Below are positions 29,580-38,149 of a stretch of 43,005 nucleotides of DNA, one piece after another (the stretch's first letter is position 1; each line of letters starts with the position of its first letter). The DNA comes from an uncultured Legionellales bacterium (GTDB lineage: Bacteria; Pseudomonadota; Gammaproteobacteria; Eutrophobiales; Eutrophobiaceae), in NCBI GenBank assembly GCA_913045195.1, contig CAJWQR010000007.1:1-43005 (forward strand), given 5' to 3'. The translations under genes and the position numbers were made by a program. Under the pieces are notes generated by a model that saw only the letters and a list, made by a program, of their open reading frames with translations, was not told where the DNA came from and ran no database searches.

Positions 29580-30758
29580 ATGTCGATTAAATTATTCAAT
29601 ACTAGTCAGCGCATGAGTAATGTTCAGTTACCTATAATTCCAATTATTTCGAATTTAATTAAAAAAAATCCTGGTACAGTCTCGCTTGGGCAAGGAGTTG
29701 TTTACTACGGGCCGCCACAAAAAGTATTTGACGCAATTACACAATTAAATTATTCACCAGACTACCATGTATATTCAGAAGTCGAAGGAATATCTAACTT
29801 AAGATCTATAATAATAGAAAAATTATTATGCGAAAATAAAATAAATTTAAATAATAAATCAGACCTTATTGTGTCGGCCGGTTCAAATATGGCATTTATG
29901 AATGCTGTAATGGCAATAACAGATCCTGGCGATGAAATCATCCTATTACGCCCTTATTATTTTAATCACGAAATGGCTATAAATATGATTAGCTGCAATG
30001 CAATAATCGTTGATACTAAATCAAATTATCAACCTTGCTTAGATAAAATAATGAACGCTATAACACCTCTAACAAAGGCTATTGTTACAGTATCACCAAA
30101 TAATCCATCTGGAGCTGTATACACTGCAACAGTTTTACAAGAAATAAATAAATTGTGCAAAGAAAAAGGAATATATCATATCTCTGATGAAGCGTACGAA
30201 TACTTCACTTATGGTGAAATTGAGCATTTCTCGCCAGGTAGCATATCAAACTCTAACGAATACACTATTTCATTATACTCTCTATCAAAAGCTTATGGTT
30301 TTGCAAGTTGGCGTATCGGCTATATGGTAATTCCAGAACATCTATCTCTCTCTGTAAAAAAAGCTCAAGATACTTATCTTATTTGTCCAACGCGTATCGC
30401 ACAGGAAGCTGCAATAACAGCATTAAAAATTGGGCGTGATTACACGAAATCTCATTTAAATCAAATTGAAAATGCTCGGAACAAGCTTTATGCTGAATTA
30501 CAAAGTATTAACAATATTTGCGTAGTTCCGCTTACAATGGGTGCTTTTTATTTTTTAATAAAACTCAATACAACATTAACCGGTATGGAGCTTGTAGATA
30601 GATTAATTAATAAACATAAAATAGCTGTTATTCCAGGTGAAACATTTGGAATGAATGATGGATGTTATTTGCGTCTGAGCTATGGCGCATTAAATAAAGA
30701 AAAATCTGAAATGGGAACTCAACGACTAATTAGAGGTCTTAAAGAAATTATCGCTTAA
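29580..30758 (+). CDS. Class I/II pyridoxal-phosphate aminotransferase
   Basis: A 392-residue fold-type I aminotransferase. PLP site residues are visible: N174-N-P-S-G, D203 in ISDEAYE, the Schiff-base lysine K237 in SLSKAYGFASWRIGY, and an arginine in YLRLSYG for the substrate carboxylate. It resembles the aspartate/methionine/kynurenine aminotransferase branch (subgroup I-gamma). The amino-acid substrate cannot be assigned. It starts 52 bases after the HNH gene and ends 33 bases before a secreted protein gene, all on the plus strand. Confidence 0.88.
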   Translation: MSIKLFNTSQRMSNVQLPIIPIISNLIKKNPGTVSLGQGVVYYGPPQKVFDAITQLNYSPDYHVYSEVEGISNLRSIIIEKLLCENKINLNNKSDLIVSAGSNMAFMNAVMAITDPGDEIILLRPYYFNHEMAINMISCNAIIVDTKSNYQPCLDKIMNAITPLTKAIVTVSPNNPSGAVYTATVLQEINKLCKEKGIYHISDEAYEYFTYGEIEHFSPGSISNSNEYTISLYSLSKAYGFASWRIGYMVIPEHLSLSVKKAQDTYLICPTRIAQEAAITALKIGRDYTKSHLNQIENARNKLYAELQSINNICVVPLTMGAFYFLIKLNTTLTGMELVDRLINKHKIAVIPGETFGMNDGCYLRLSYGALNKEKSEMGTQRLIRGLKEIIA

Positions 30759-30791
30759 AACTGTTTTTTATATTTTAAAGAGAGGACATAA

Positions 30792-31259
30792 ATGAAATTA
30801 TTATTAATAACTCTTGGTATTTTTATCGCGCCTATCTCAGCAGTAGCTGTTGATATAACTGGGAATTATGCTGTATGGGGTATCGGCACAAAATCTTGTT
30901 ATGCTTTCAATCTGGTAACCGTAAATTATCTTAATTCGGATAATTCTACTCAAAAAAAAGATGAAAGCTTAATATCTAAATTGAAGTTTTGGGAAGATAA
31001 GAAGAATAATGAAGATGAAGTTGAAAATTTCGATGCCTATCGGAACTATATTAAAGGTTTTCTTACGGCTTACAATATTTTCACAGAAAAAACATTCAGT
31101 ATCACCGGCAGTATGAAAGAAAAACAAATCGTTGAATGGCTGAATAATTACTGTAAAGAAGAGCCAATGTCGACTGTAGAAAATGCGCTGACAAGCTTCA
31201 CCTTTGAGCATTATGACAATCGCTTGAAAACATCGTCACGTACTAGAAGAGGTCGTTAA
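30792..31259 (+). CDS. Secreted protein of unknown function, HdeA/Rap1a-like pattern
   Basis: A 155-residue protein with a signal peptide (MKLLLITLGIFIAPISAVA). The mature half has a helical pattern YRNYIKGFLTAYN, then IVEWLNNYCKEEP and a final AL-x-SF, with cysteines in KSCYAF and NNYCKE that could pair. This recalls HdeA acid chaperones and Rap1a/Tai secreted proteins, but I cannot assign either. A charged, probably disordered loop (residues 50-80) and a basic tail (SSRTRRGR) flank it. A weak AGAGGA site lies six to seven bases before the ATG. Confidence 0.6.
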   Translation: MKLLLITLGIFIAPISAVAVDITGNYAVWGIGTKSCYAFNLVTVNYLNSDNSTQKKDESLISKLKFWEDKKNNEDEVENFDAYRNYIKGFLTAYNIFTEKTFSITGSMKEKQIVEWLNNYCKEEPMSTVENALTSFTFEHYDNRLKTSSRTRRGR

Positions 31260-31340
31260 GATTTAGTCACTTTCAGCTTATTATAAGCTCAATCAGAGTT
31301 ATTTTGCCCTGTTATTTCGTCTCTTTTTTAAGTAGAAAAA

Positions 31341-31369
31341 TTGATTAACCACCTGAAATAGGTCATGAT
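31341..31369 (+). promoter_or_regulatory. Candidate promoter of the Lpp-like gene
   Basis: TTGATT (31341-31346) and CATGAT (31364-31369) are spaced by 17 bases, each with four of six consensus matches, in an AT-rich region. A transcript starting near 31376 would carry a leader of about 56 bases with the palindromes at 31393-31411. Lpp-type genes are normally very highly expressed. Confidence 0.4.
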
Positions 31370-31392
31370 ATGCGAACATTTTTGGAGAATCG

Positions 31393-31411
31393 GGGTTAAC
31401 CCTAGTACTAG
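31393..31411. repeat. Two adjoining 10-bp palindromes in the Lpp leader
   Basis: GGGTTAACCC (31393-31402) and CTAGTACTAG (31402-31411) are both perfect palindromes and share one base. They lie between the candidate promoter and the ribosome-binding site (GGGAGAA at about 31420-31426). Either could be a protein-binding site or influence mRNA folding. Confidence 0.4.
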
Positions 31412-31431
31412 ATTTAACGGGAGAACAAGCT

Positions 31432-31704
31432 ATGCAATCGAAAATAATCAAAATTTCCATACTCGCACTCTCATTAGGAATGCTTGGTGGATGTGCTGCG
31501 CCAGCTGTGGACAATGGCGTTGCTGAGGCTGCTTTAGCTAAGGCGCAGGATGCTTATAATCTTGCAACTGACGCAAGACAAATGGCATCTGAAGCTTCTT
31601 ATGCTGCTGAACAAGCGCAAAACACTGCGGATTCTGCTATGGAGTGCTGTAACCAAAACTCACAGAAGCTTGATCGCATGTTTGAAAAAGCAATGATGAA
31701 ATAA
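31432..31704 (+). CDS. Lpp/OprI-type outer-membrane lipoprotein
   Basis: A 90-residue lipoprotein. The signal peptide ends in a lipobox MLGGC with C21 as the lipidated residue, followed by an Ala-rich helical repeat (AAxAxxAAxxA pattern) of the coiled-coil type seen in Pseudomonas OprI and E. coli Lpp. The C-terminus DRMFEKAMMK ends in lysine (K90), the residue cross-linked to peptidoglycan in Lpp. Two neighbouring cysteines (C72-C73) in the coiled coil are unusual. A strong ribosome-binding site precedes the ATG and an intrinsic terminator follows. It converges with an L,D-transpeptidase gene, the enzyme class that attaches Lpp. Confidence 0.85.
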   Translation: MQSKIIKISILALSLGMLGGCAAPAVDNGVAEAALAKAQDAYNLATDARQMASEASYAAEQAQNTADSAMECCNQNSQKLDRMFEKAMMK

Positions 31705-31728
31705 AAAGCACTAAAAATTAAGCATTAT

Positions 31729-31765
31729 AAAAACCCTAGCTAGTATTTTTAGTTGGGGTTTTTTT
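31729..31765. terminator. Bidirectional intrinsic terminator between Lpp-like and Ldt genes
   Basis: AAAAACCCTAGCTA (31729-31742) pairs with TAGTTGGGGTTTTT (31750-31763), allowing two G-T pairs, around a short loop. T runs flank the hairpin on both strands, so it can stop transcription of both convergent genes. Confidence 0.85.
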
Positions 31766-31776
31766 ATAAGCAATAT

Positions 31777-32766
31777 TTACTTTGCTTTATATACTAGATT
31801 CTCTTCGTTGCCCATATCTAATCTGTTTAAATATATTCCTACGGCTATGGGTAATCCAGTTGGATTTTTAATTGCTTCGTAGGCTGTTCGCATATCAATT
31901 TGATATTTACGATTGTTTGAAATTTTTATAATCAAAGCAATAACGCTTGTTAAATTATTCTCGTATTCTTCTTTATCCTCATCTAAAAAAGGATGTGCTT
32001 CTAAATATATAACATCATTTTTAACGCCAATTTTATAAGGCTGATTAATTATATTGACCGGTGTCTTTAAAGAAATCTTTGAGAATAATTCTTTAATATC
32101 TTCCGGATACAATCGAATACAACCATGACTGATTCTCATACCTATACCATTTGGTTTGTTAGTTCCATGAATTAAATAATCTCGTTTTCCTAAGCGCATG
32201 GCATAATTACCTAATGGATTTTCTGGTCCTGGTTTAACTATTTTTGGCAATGGATCTCCTGCTTCTTCATGCTCTTTTAAAATAGATTTTGGCGGATACC
32301 AATTTGGATTTACTTTTTTCTCAACTATTATTGTTTTAATATAAGGCGTATTCCATCCTGCTCTTCCCACACCCAATGGATAAGTGAAAACCTCTTGCAA
32401 TTTACCTTTCTCTTTTGGGGGATAATAGTAGAGACGCATCTCAGGGACATTTAGTACAATACCGTCCATAGATGCTACAGGAAGAATGAACTGTGACGGC
32501 AGTACAATTTTCTCACCATCATCTGGCAACCAAGTATCGACATCAATATTAGCGAGTTTCATGTCTTGATAACCGAAACCATGATTACGCGCTATGTCTA
32601 ATAATGTATCGCGTTCATCGGCATAAATAATCTTAGTACTACCAATAACAGTATTACGATTGGAATCCTCTATAAAATAACGAGAGGCATAAGTATTGGT
32701 CGTACTTAAAAAATGCAAAAATATAATGCAAATAGTTAAAAATATTTTTTTCATATCAAAAATCAT
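31777..32766 (-). CDS. L,D-transpeptidase (YkuD domain; ErfK/YbiS-type)
   Basis: A 329-residue periplasmic enzyme. A signal peptide follows MKKIFLTICIIF (ATG codon 5 at 32754 may be the true start). Next comes a LysM-like segment (about 44-90) and the YkuD catalytic domain with HGTNKPNGIGMRISHGCIR; the catalytic cysteine is C216 and its partner histidines H200 and H214. The C-terminal extension after about residue 235 matches the ErfK/YbiS/YcfS group, whose E. coli members attach Braun lipoprotein to meso-diaminopimelate. With an Lpp/OprI-like gene as convergent neighbour, this role is likely, but 3-3 cross-linking is also possible. Confidence 0.9.
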   Translation of the reverse strand: MIFDMKKIFLTICIIFLHFLSTTNTYASRYFIEDSNRNTVIGSTKIIYADERDTLLDIARNHGFGYQDMKLANIDVDTWLPDDGEKIVLPSQFILPVASMDGIVLNVPEMRLYYYPPKEKGKLQEVFTYPLGVGRAGWNTPYIKTIIVEKKVNPNWYPPKSILKEHEEAGDPLPKIVKPGPENPLGNYAMRLGKRDYLIHGTNKPNGIGMRISHGCIRLYPEDIKELFSKISLKTPVNIINQPYKIGVKNDVIYLEAHPFLDEDKEEYENNLTSVIALIIKISNNRKYQIDMRTAYEAIKNPTGLPIAVGIYLNRLDMGNEENLVYKAK

Positions 32767-32830
32767 TAAATTTAGTTATACCCATATTGCACTTATTAAA
32801 ATAATATTCCATAAATATTAGAAATGACTC

Positions 32831-35800
32831 TTATTGTGCGGTTGCTTTATCTTCTCCGATACGTAAAAGACTTGGTAATAGAATCAATGTAAATAATGTA
32901 CTTACGATCATTCCCCCGACAATTACTCCAGCTAACCCACGATATAACTCAGTTCCTGCGCCGGGAATAATGATTAATGGCAACATCCCAAAGATACTGG
33001 TTAACGTGCTCATCATTATTGGCCTTAATCTCAAAAGTACTGCTTCTTCAACGGCATTTTTTCTTGAGCGCCCTTCTCTCTCTGCGATACGCGCTTGATA
33101 AACTAGTAAAATTGCATTATTAACAACTAAACCCAATAAAATGATAAATCCAATCATAGTTAACAAATCCATAGGTTGAAAGCCTAATAAATTCATTAAA
33201 TTTAATGCCAAAATACCTCCAAATGTGGCTAAAGGAATTGCTAACATTACAAGCAAACTATCCTTAAATGACCGGAACATTGCACTCATTAATAAATAAA
33301 GAATTGTAATTGCTAATAAAAAACTCCCTTTCATATTTTTTAATGCAGTAGTTAATTTGTCAGCTGTGCCTGCATAATAAATATTACCATTATCTGGTAA
33401 TTGTTCTAAAATTTTTGGCTCAACATCTCTCTTTATAACTGTTAATGCTTCTTCCAATGAAACATTAGGCGGAGGTGATACCTCAAGAGTAACAGTACGT
33501 CTTCGATTTACCCTCCTAATTTCTTCCGGGCCTGCTGTACGAACAACATCAAGCAATTCGCTTAATGGTAGCACTTGATTGTCTGACGTTACTATAGGGA
33601 TGCTTGCTAATGATTCTGGTGTATTCCAAGAGATTGCCCGTAAAATTACATCAAGCGTTTCTTCTCCATTAAAGTAGTCTCCAACAAATTTACCATCACC
33701 AAAAGTTTGTGTTAATGAAGAAACAATTGATCGGTCCCATCCAATTTCAGCGATTCTTCTTTCGTTAGGAACTAATCTTAATTCTGGTTGCGCTAATTCA
33801 AGGCCTGGGCGTGGTCTTGTATTTGGATATATTGATGATATTTGAATAAATGCCTGTAAGGCAACATTCATTAACGATGGCAGATCTTTTGACTGAATAT
33901 TAATATCAATTGTCCTGCCTGATCCAAAACCACGAAATAATGAAGATCTTTTTGCAAACGCTATTGTATCTGGAAAGCCCTGAATTACAGAATTGACTAA
34001 TGTAACTAATTCATCTGTCTCAGATTCATTTTTTGCACTTGCCCCCATAAATACTCCTTTTGAGAAAGCAACAAAAAAATAATGCTTAATAAAAGGTTCT
34101 TTTATTTCATCGATATGTGGTTGCATACGATTTGCAACAATTTCTCCCATTTCCTTTTCAATAGTTTCAATATTTATGCCTGGAGGAGGGAGAATAAATG
34201 CAAAAGCAAGATTTCTATTCCCATCGGGCAAATAATCTGCTTTCGGTTTTAAAGTATGCATAACTAATATAGGGATTGTAATTAATAATATAATCCAAGA
34301 GACTCTTCTAGTGGGGGTGTCCGTCAATTTCATTATTAAAAAACTAAGTTTTATCCATATTCTTTTATAGGGATCAATAAATGTTTCTTTTGCTAAAAAT
34401 ATTTTAGCGGCTGTAGGGACGACTGTTATTGCTGTTAACAACGACAATAAAATAGCCGACGTAATAGTAATGGCAAGGTCCGAAAATAATTGTCCTACTT
34501 CATCACCAAGAAAAGCTACAGGTAAAAATATTGCTACAGTTGTAGCTGTTGACGCAACTAATGCCCCCCATACTTGAGTCGTGCCCTGATTCGATGCTAC
34601 ATCAGGTGGCGAGCCACTTTCTCTAAGGCGTATGATGTTTTCAAGAATTACTATTGATGCATCGAGCACCATACCTACAGAAAACGCTAAGCCTGCAAGT
34701 GATATAACATTTAACGTTCTTCCTGTTATATCCATAATACTAAAGCTTGTAATAAGACATAGCGGTATAGACATTGCTACAATCAATGTAGCTGGAAATT
34801 TCAGGATAAATAAAAATAATATGGCGATTGAAAGAGAAATACCTAAACCAAGATTATTGCGGAGCATTCTAATTGACCGATCTATATAAAGTGTTTCATC
34901 ATAAACCTGCTCAATACTTAGATTTGCTCTTTTTAAAGGCCCATTATTTAGTTCCTCAACGGCATTTTTTAACCCAGACATAACTCTAAGCACATTAATC
35001 CCTGTTTCGCGTTGCGCATTTATTGCAATTGATAGGGTGCCTTTTGTTAGAACAAAACTATTTTTATCTGTAAGTCGTTCTTCAATAGTTGCTACATCGC
35101 GTAAATATATTGGACGATCATCACGCCATGCCAAAATCATCTCTCCTAATTCCTCGGCATTATACTTGCCAACAAATCGTAGGCTGTATTTACGTTTTCC
35201 AATATCGACAAAGCCGCCCGAGATATCTCTGCTAGTACCAGCCAATTTAATAACTTTGCTTATTTCGATACCAAGATTTGCAGCTTTATAAGGGTCATAT
35301 GTAATTCTTAACTCTTTTTCTCTGCCGCCATATATTTCAGAACGTGCTACTCCAGGAATTCTTTCGAATTTTGATTGAATGATTTCTTCTACAAAATCTC
35401 CATATGATTCAATTGATCTTTCATTTTGTTTGTCTGTTTTAATAATAAACCATGCGATTGCACGGGCATCCTGACCAACAGTACTTATTGATGGTTCCTC
35501 TGCATCAGCTGGATAGTCGGAAACTTGATTTAAACGATTCATAACTTCGATAAGAGCTCTTCGCATATCCATATCAACAGCAAATGTTAAATTAATTTCA
35601 CCTCTACTCTCGAAGGCTTTAGCACGAATTTCAGTTAACCCAGGCAAACCTCTCAATACGTCTTCCTGAGGTTCGAGTATTTCTGTCTCTACTTCATTTG
35701 GGGATGCGGAGCGCCAATTAGTTGAAATAGTTATTTCTGGCTCTTCCAATTCGGGGGTTAATTGAATTGGCAGACGTGAAAGACTAATCGTACCAAATAT

Positions 35801-35866
35801 AAATAATAAAATAGCACCAACAAATAATGCTATTGGGTTAGCTAGACATGCGCGTGTTAAGTACAC
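32831..35866 (-). CDS. RND-family efflux permease
   Basis: A 1011-residue inner-membrane pump of the AcrB/HAE type with 12 membrane helices and two large periplasmic loops. In helix 4, GMVLDASIVILEN keeps D402 (AcrB D407) but has A403 where AcrB has D408. In helix 10, GLVVNNAILLV has N916 where AcrB has K940. The usual salt-bridge network is therefore changed at both ends. Substrates are unknown. The start is GTG, and its G is shared with the TAG stop of the adaptor gene, so the two are coupled. No outer-membrane factor gene follows. Confidence 0.93.
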   Translation of the reverse strand: MYLTRACLANPIALFVGAILLFIFGTISLSRLPIQLTPELEEPEITISTNWRSASPNEVETEILEPQEDVLRGLPGLTEIRAKAFESRGEINLTFAVDMDMRRALIEVMNRLNQVSDYPADAEEPSISTVGQDARAIAWFIIKTDKQNERSIESYGDFVEEIIQSKFERIPGVARSEIYGGREKELRITYDPYKAANLGIEISKVIKLAGTSRDISGGFVDIGKRKYSLRFVGKYNAEELGEMILAWRDDRPIYLRDVATIEERLTDKNSFVLTKGTLSIAINAQRETGINVLRVMSGLKNAVEELNNGPLKRANLSIEQVYDETLYIDRSIRMLRNNLGLGISLSIAILFLFILKFPATLIVAMSIPLCLITSFSIMDITGRTLNVISLAGLAFSVGMVLDASIVILENIIRLRESGSPPDVASNQGTTQVWGALVASTATTVAIFLPVAFLGDEVGQLFSDLAITITSAILLSLLTAITVVPTAAKIFLAKETFIDPYKRIWIKLSFLIMKLTDTPTRRVSWIILLITIPILVMHTLKPKADYLPDGNRNLAFAFILPPPGINIETIEKEMGEIVANRMQPHIDEIKEPFIKHYFFVAFSKGVFMGASAKNESETDELVTLVNSVIQGFPDTIAFAKRSSLFRGFGSGRTIDINIQSKDLPSLMNVALQAFIQISSIYPNTRPRPGLELAQPELRLVPNERRIAEIGWDRSIVSSLTQTFGDGKFVGDYFNGEETLDVILRAISWNTPESLASIPIVTSDNQVLPLSELLDVVRTAGPEEIRRVNRRRTVTLEVSPPPNVSLEEALTVIKRDVEPKILEQLPDNGNIYYAGTADKLTTALKNMKGSFLLAITILYLLMSAMFRSFKDSLLVMLAIPLATFGGILALNLMNLLGFQPMDLLTMIGFIILLGLVVNNAILLVYQARIAEREGRSRKNAVEEAVLLRLRPIMMSTLTSIFGMLPLIIIPGAGTELYRGLAGVIVGGMIVSTLFTLILLPSLLRIGEDKATAQ

Positions 35867-36921
35867 TAGTAATCCAAATCGTTAATTACTTTTACTGATT
35901 GATTTGGCCGTAATCGCTCATTTCCCCTTACCACTATTTTGTCGTTTAAATTAATGTTACCAATCACTTGGATGTGAGTAGCATTTGATATACCAGTATT
36001 TACTGGAATAAGCTCAGCCCTATTTTGTTGATTAATTCTATAAATAACTACGCCTGACTGCCTTATTACAAGTGCATCACGCGAAACGGCAAGAACATTT
36101 TGTCTTTTATTGATTGGTGATGCTACCTTTACTGCTGTTCCGACAGGCCAAATTTGATCATCAAATTGTATTCGTATTTCATAAAGCTTCGATACACTAT
36201 CTGCTACGGGTATGACTTTACTAACGACACCATTAACTATTGAGGAATCAACTTTAATTTCTAAATTATTGCCAGTTTTCATGTATGCAAGCGATTCCTG
36301 TTGGATATAAGATTGAATTTCTAGGCTTTGTGTATTAACTAATCTGACTATTTCATCATTAAGATTAACTCTTTCACCTATAGATTTATACCGATCTGTA
36401 ATAACTCCATCAAAAGGAGCCTTAATAATTGCTCTATTAATTAAATCATAAGCTGTTGCCATTTTTGATTTAATTAATTTAATTTTCGCGATTGCCTCAT
36501 CTTTATTTGCTTGGATCTGCTCAAGTTGATTTTTTGCTGCATTATTCTTTTTAGTGAGTTTGTTTAGTCTCTCCGCTTCACTTGTATAGAATTGAAGTAA
36601 GGATTCTATTGGCTGAATTTCAGCTTGAATTTCAGCATAATTAAGTTGGTATCTTGTGTTTTCAATTCTACCGATAATATCTCCTGTTTTAACATAGTCT
36701 CCAATTTCAAGTATATTGATGATTCTCCCTTCTACTTCAGAAGAAATCTTTGAATCATATTGACTAATTACATTTCCAGAAACCCATACACTTGGAGAGA
36801 TTTCAATATTAATGACTTCTTCAATCTGAACAATGGCTTGAAATGGCTTATTTTCAGCAATAACATTTTCCAATAAAAATATAAATTGGAATATAAATAT
36901 AGATATTAATTTATTTATCAT
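35866..36921 (-). CDS. RND periplasmic adaptor (membrane fusion protein)
   Basis: A 351-residue HlyD/AcrA-type adaptor with an N-terminal signal peptide (MINKLISIFIFQFIFLLENVIA) and no lipobox, so it is anchored only by interaction or an uncleaved signal. The lipoyl-type half-motifs VEGRIINILEIGDYVKTGDIIGRIE and IIKAPFDGVITDRY enclose a short coiled coil (about residues 95-145). Beta-barrel and membrane-proximal segments follow (PVGTAVKVASPI; LNDKIVVRGNERLRPNQSV). It precedes the permease with a 1-base overlap and follows moaB by 31 bases. Confidence 0.92.
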   Translation of the reverse strand: MINKLISIFIFQFIFLLENVIAENKPFQAIVQIEEVINIEISPSVWVSGNVISQYDSKISSEVEGRIINILEIGDYVKTGDIIGRIENTRYQLNYAEIQAEIQPIESLLQFYTSEAERLNKLTKKNNAAKNQLEQIQANKDEAIAKIKLIKSKMATAYDLINRAIIKAPFDGVITDRYKSIGERVNLNDEIVRLVNTQSLEIQSYIQQESLAYMKTGNNLEIKVDSSIVNGVVSKVIPVADSVSKLYEIRIQFDDQIWPVGTAVKVASPINKRQNVLAVSRDALVIRQSGVVIYRINQQNRAELIPVNTGISNATHIQVIGNINLNDKIVVRGNERLRPNQSVKVINDLDY

Positions 36922-36952
36922 AATTGAATATTAGAATGGTAAAAATTGATTG

Positions 36953-37483
36953 CTACTTTTCTTTTAATCTGGGCATTAATTCAACTAAATTACATGGGCG
37001 TGTTCGATAGTCCAATTGAAATTTTATTATTTCATCCCATGCTGTAACACAAGCATTTACAGATCCTGGTAGACAGAATATATATGTGCCATTCGCAACT
37101 CCTGCGATAGACCGTGATTGGATAGTTGAAGTTTTAATTTGTTGAAAAGATAAATGGCGGAACACTTCACCAAACCCATCGATTACTTTATCAAATAGAA
37201 TCTCAACAGCTTCAGGAGTACCATCACGACCTGTAACACCAGTTCCGCCTGTTGTCAAAATAACATCAACCGTTGAATTAGAAATCCACTTTGATACCCC
37301 TGCGCGAATCTGATAGATATCATCCGGTACAATGACTTTTTCATGTAAAGTATGTCCGTTAGTTACTAGTAGTTCTGTTAAACGCTTACCAGATATATCG
37401 GACTTCTCCGTCCTAGTGTCAGATACAGTTAATACGGCTATATTAAGCGCAATAAAATCTCTTTTTGATTTATTTTTATCCAT
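36953..37483 (-). CDS. moaB: Molybdenum cofactor biosynthesis protein MoaB
   Basis: A 176-residue MoaB/MogA-fold protein, thought to adenylylate molybdopterin before molybdenum insertion. It has NIAVLTVSDTR at the N-terminus and ILTTGGTGVTGRDGTPEAV, the molybdopterin-binding signature, plus FCLPGSVNACVTAWDEII. No other molybdenum cofactor gene is in the window. It lies 12 bases after the nitroreductase and 31 bases before the efflux adaptor. Confidence 0.93.
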   Translation of the reverse strand: MDKNKSKRDFIALNIAVLTVSDTRTEKSDISGKRLTELLVTNGHTLHEKVIVPDDIYQIRAGVSKWISNSTVDVILTTGGTGVTGRDGTPEAVEILFDKVIDGFGEVFRHLSFQQIKTSTIQSRSIAGVANGTYIFCLPGSVNACVTAWDEIIKFQLDYRTRPCNLVELMPRLKEK

Positions 37484-37495
37484 TCGTTATTTTAT

Positions 37496-38104
37496 TTACC
37501 TAGAAAGAAGAATGGGTGCATCCCATGTCCCTTCAAAAAAATTCATATCAAGTGAATTGCGCACTCTATCACTATATTCCCTCTCCTTCATATTCTTGGG
37601 AATTTTATTTTCAACCAATTGATAGCCAACAGTAATTATGGCCATTGGGATAAAGCGCTTTGGTATATTAAAATAATTTATAGAATTTTCTACGCTAAAA
37701 CCACCCATTTGATGCGCCATTAGTCCTAAAGCCGTGGCCTGCAAACATAAATTCTCTGACGCAGAACCTGTATCATATACTCCCCAACGATTTTCATCAT
37801 TATTTCTATTTTTTGAATCAGCGCATGCCAAAAGCAATAAAGAAGCATTTTTTGCCCACACTTGATTCCCTTCTGCTAAACATTCAAGAGCTTTAGACCA
37901 TGATGATTCATTAGAAAGCTTATCACAGACAATATATCGCCAAGGTTGATAGCCGTAGCAAGATGGTGCCCATCTTGCAGCTTCCAGCAATGAAATTATT
38001 TGTTGTCGTGATAACATTCTATTTGGATCGTACGCGCGACCACTCCAGCGAGTACTAATTAATTTGTGGATCGGCGCATTCGTATCAATACTTTTATTAA
38101 ACAT
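37496..38104 (-). CDS. Nitroreductase-family FMN oxidoreductase
   Basis: A 202-residue FMN enzyme. The N-terminal RWSGRAYDP supplies phosphate-binding residues, and AARWAPSCYGYQPWRYIV and the central GLMAHQMGGFSVE are typical of nitroreductases that use NAD(P)H to reduce nitro or quinone compounds. The substrate cannot be fixed from sequence. It starts 45 bases after the antiporter stop and runs into moaB with a 12-base gap. Confidence 0.88.
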   Translation of the reverse strand: MFNKSIDTNAPIHKLISTRWSGRAYDPNRMLSRQQIISLLEAARWAPSCYGYQPWRYIVCDKLSNESSWSKALECLAEGNQVWAKNASLLLLACADSKNRNNDENRWGVYDTGSASENLCLQATALGLMAHQMGGFSVENSINYFNIPKRFIPMAIITVGYQLVENKIPKNMKEREYSDRVRNSLDMNFFEGTWDAPILLSR

Positions 38105-38149
38105 AACCTTCCCCTAATTCCTATTTTAAAAATCTTAAAAATGAAATAT

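Noticed and set aside
31274-31290. AGCTTA-TTA-TAAGCT hairpin after the secreted protein gene as a terminator
   Set aside because: The stem is short and AT-rich and no T run follows on the plus strand.
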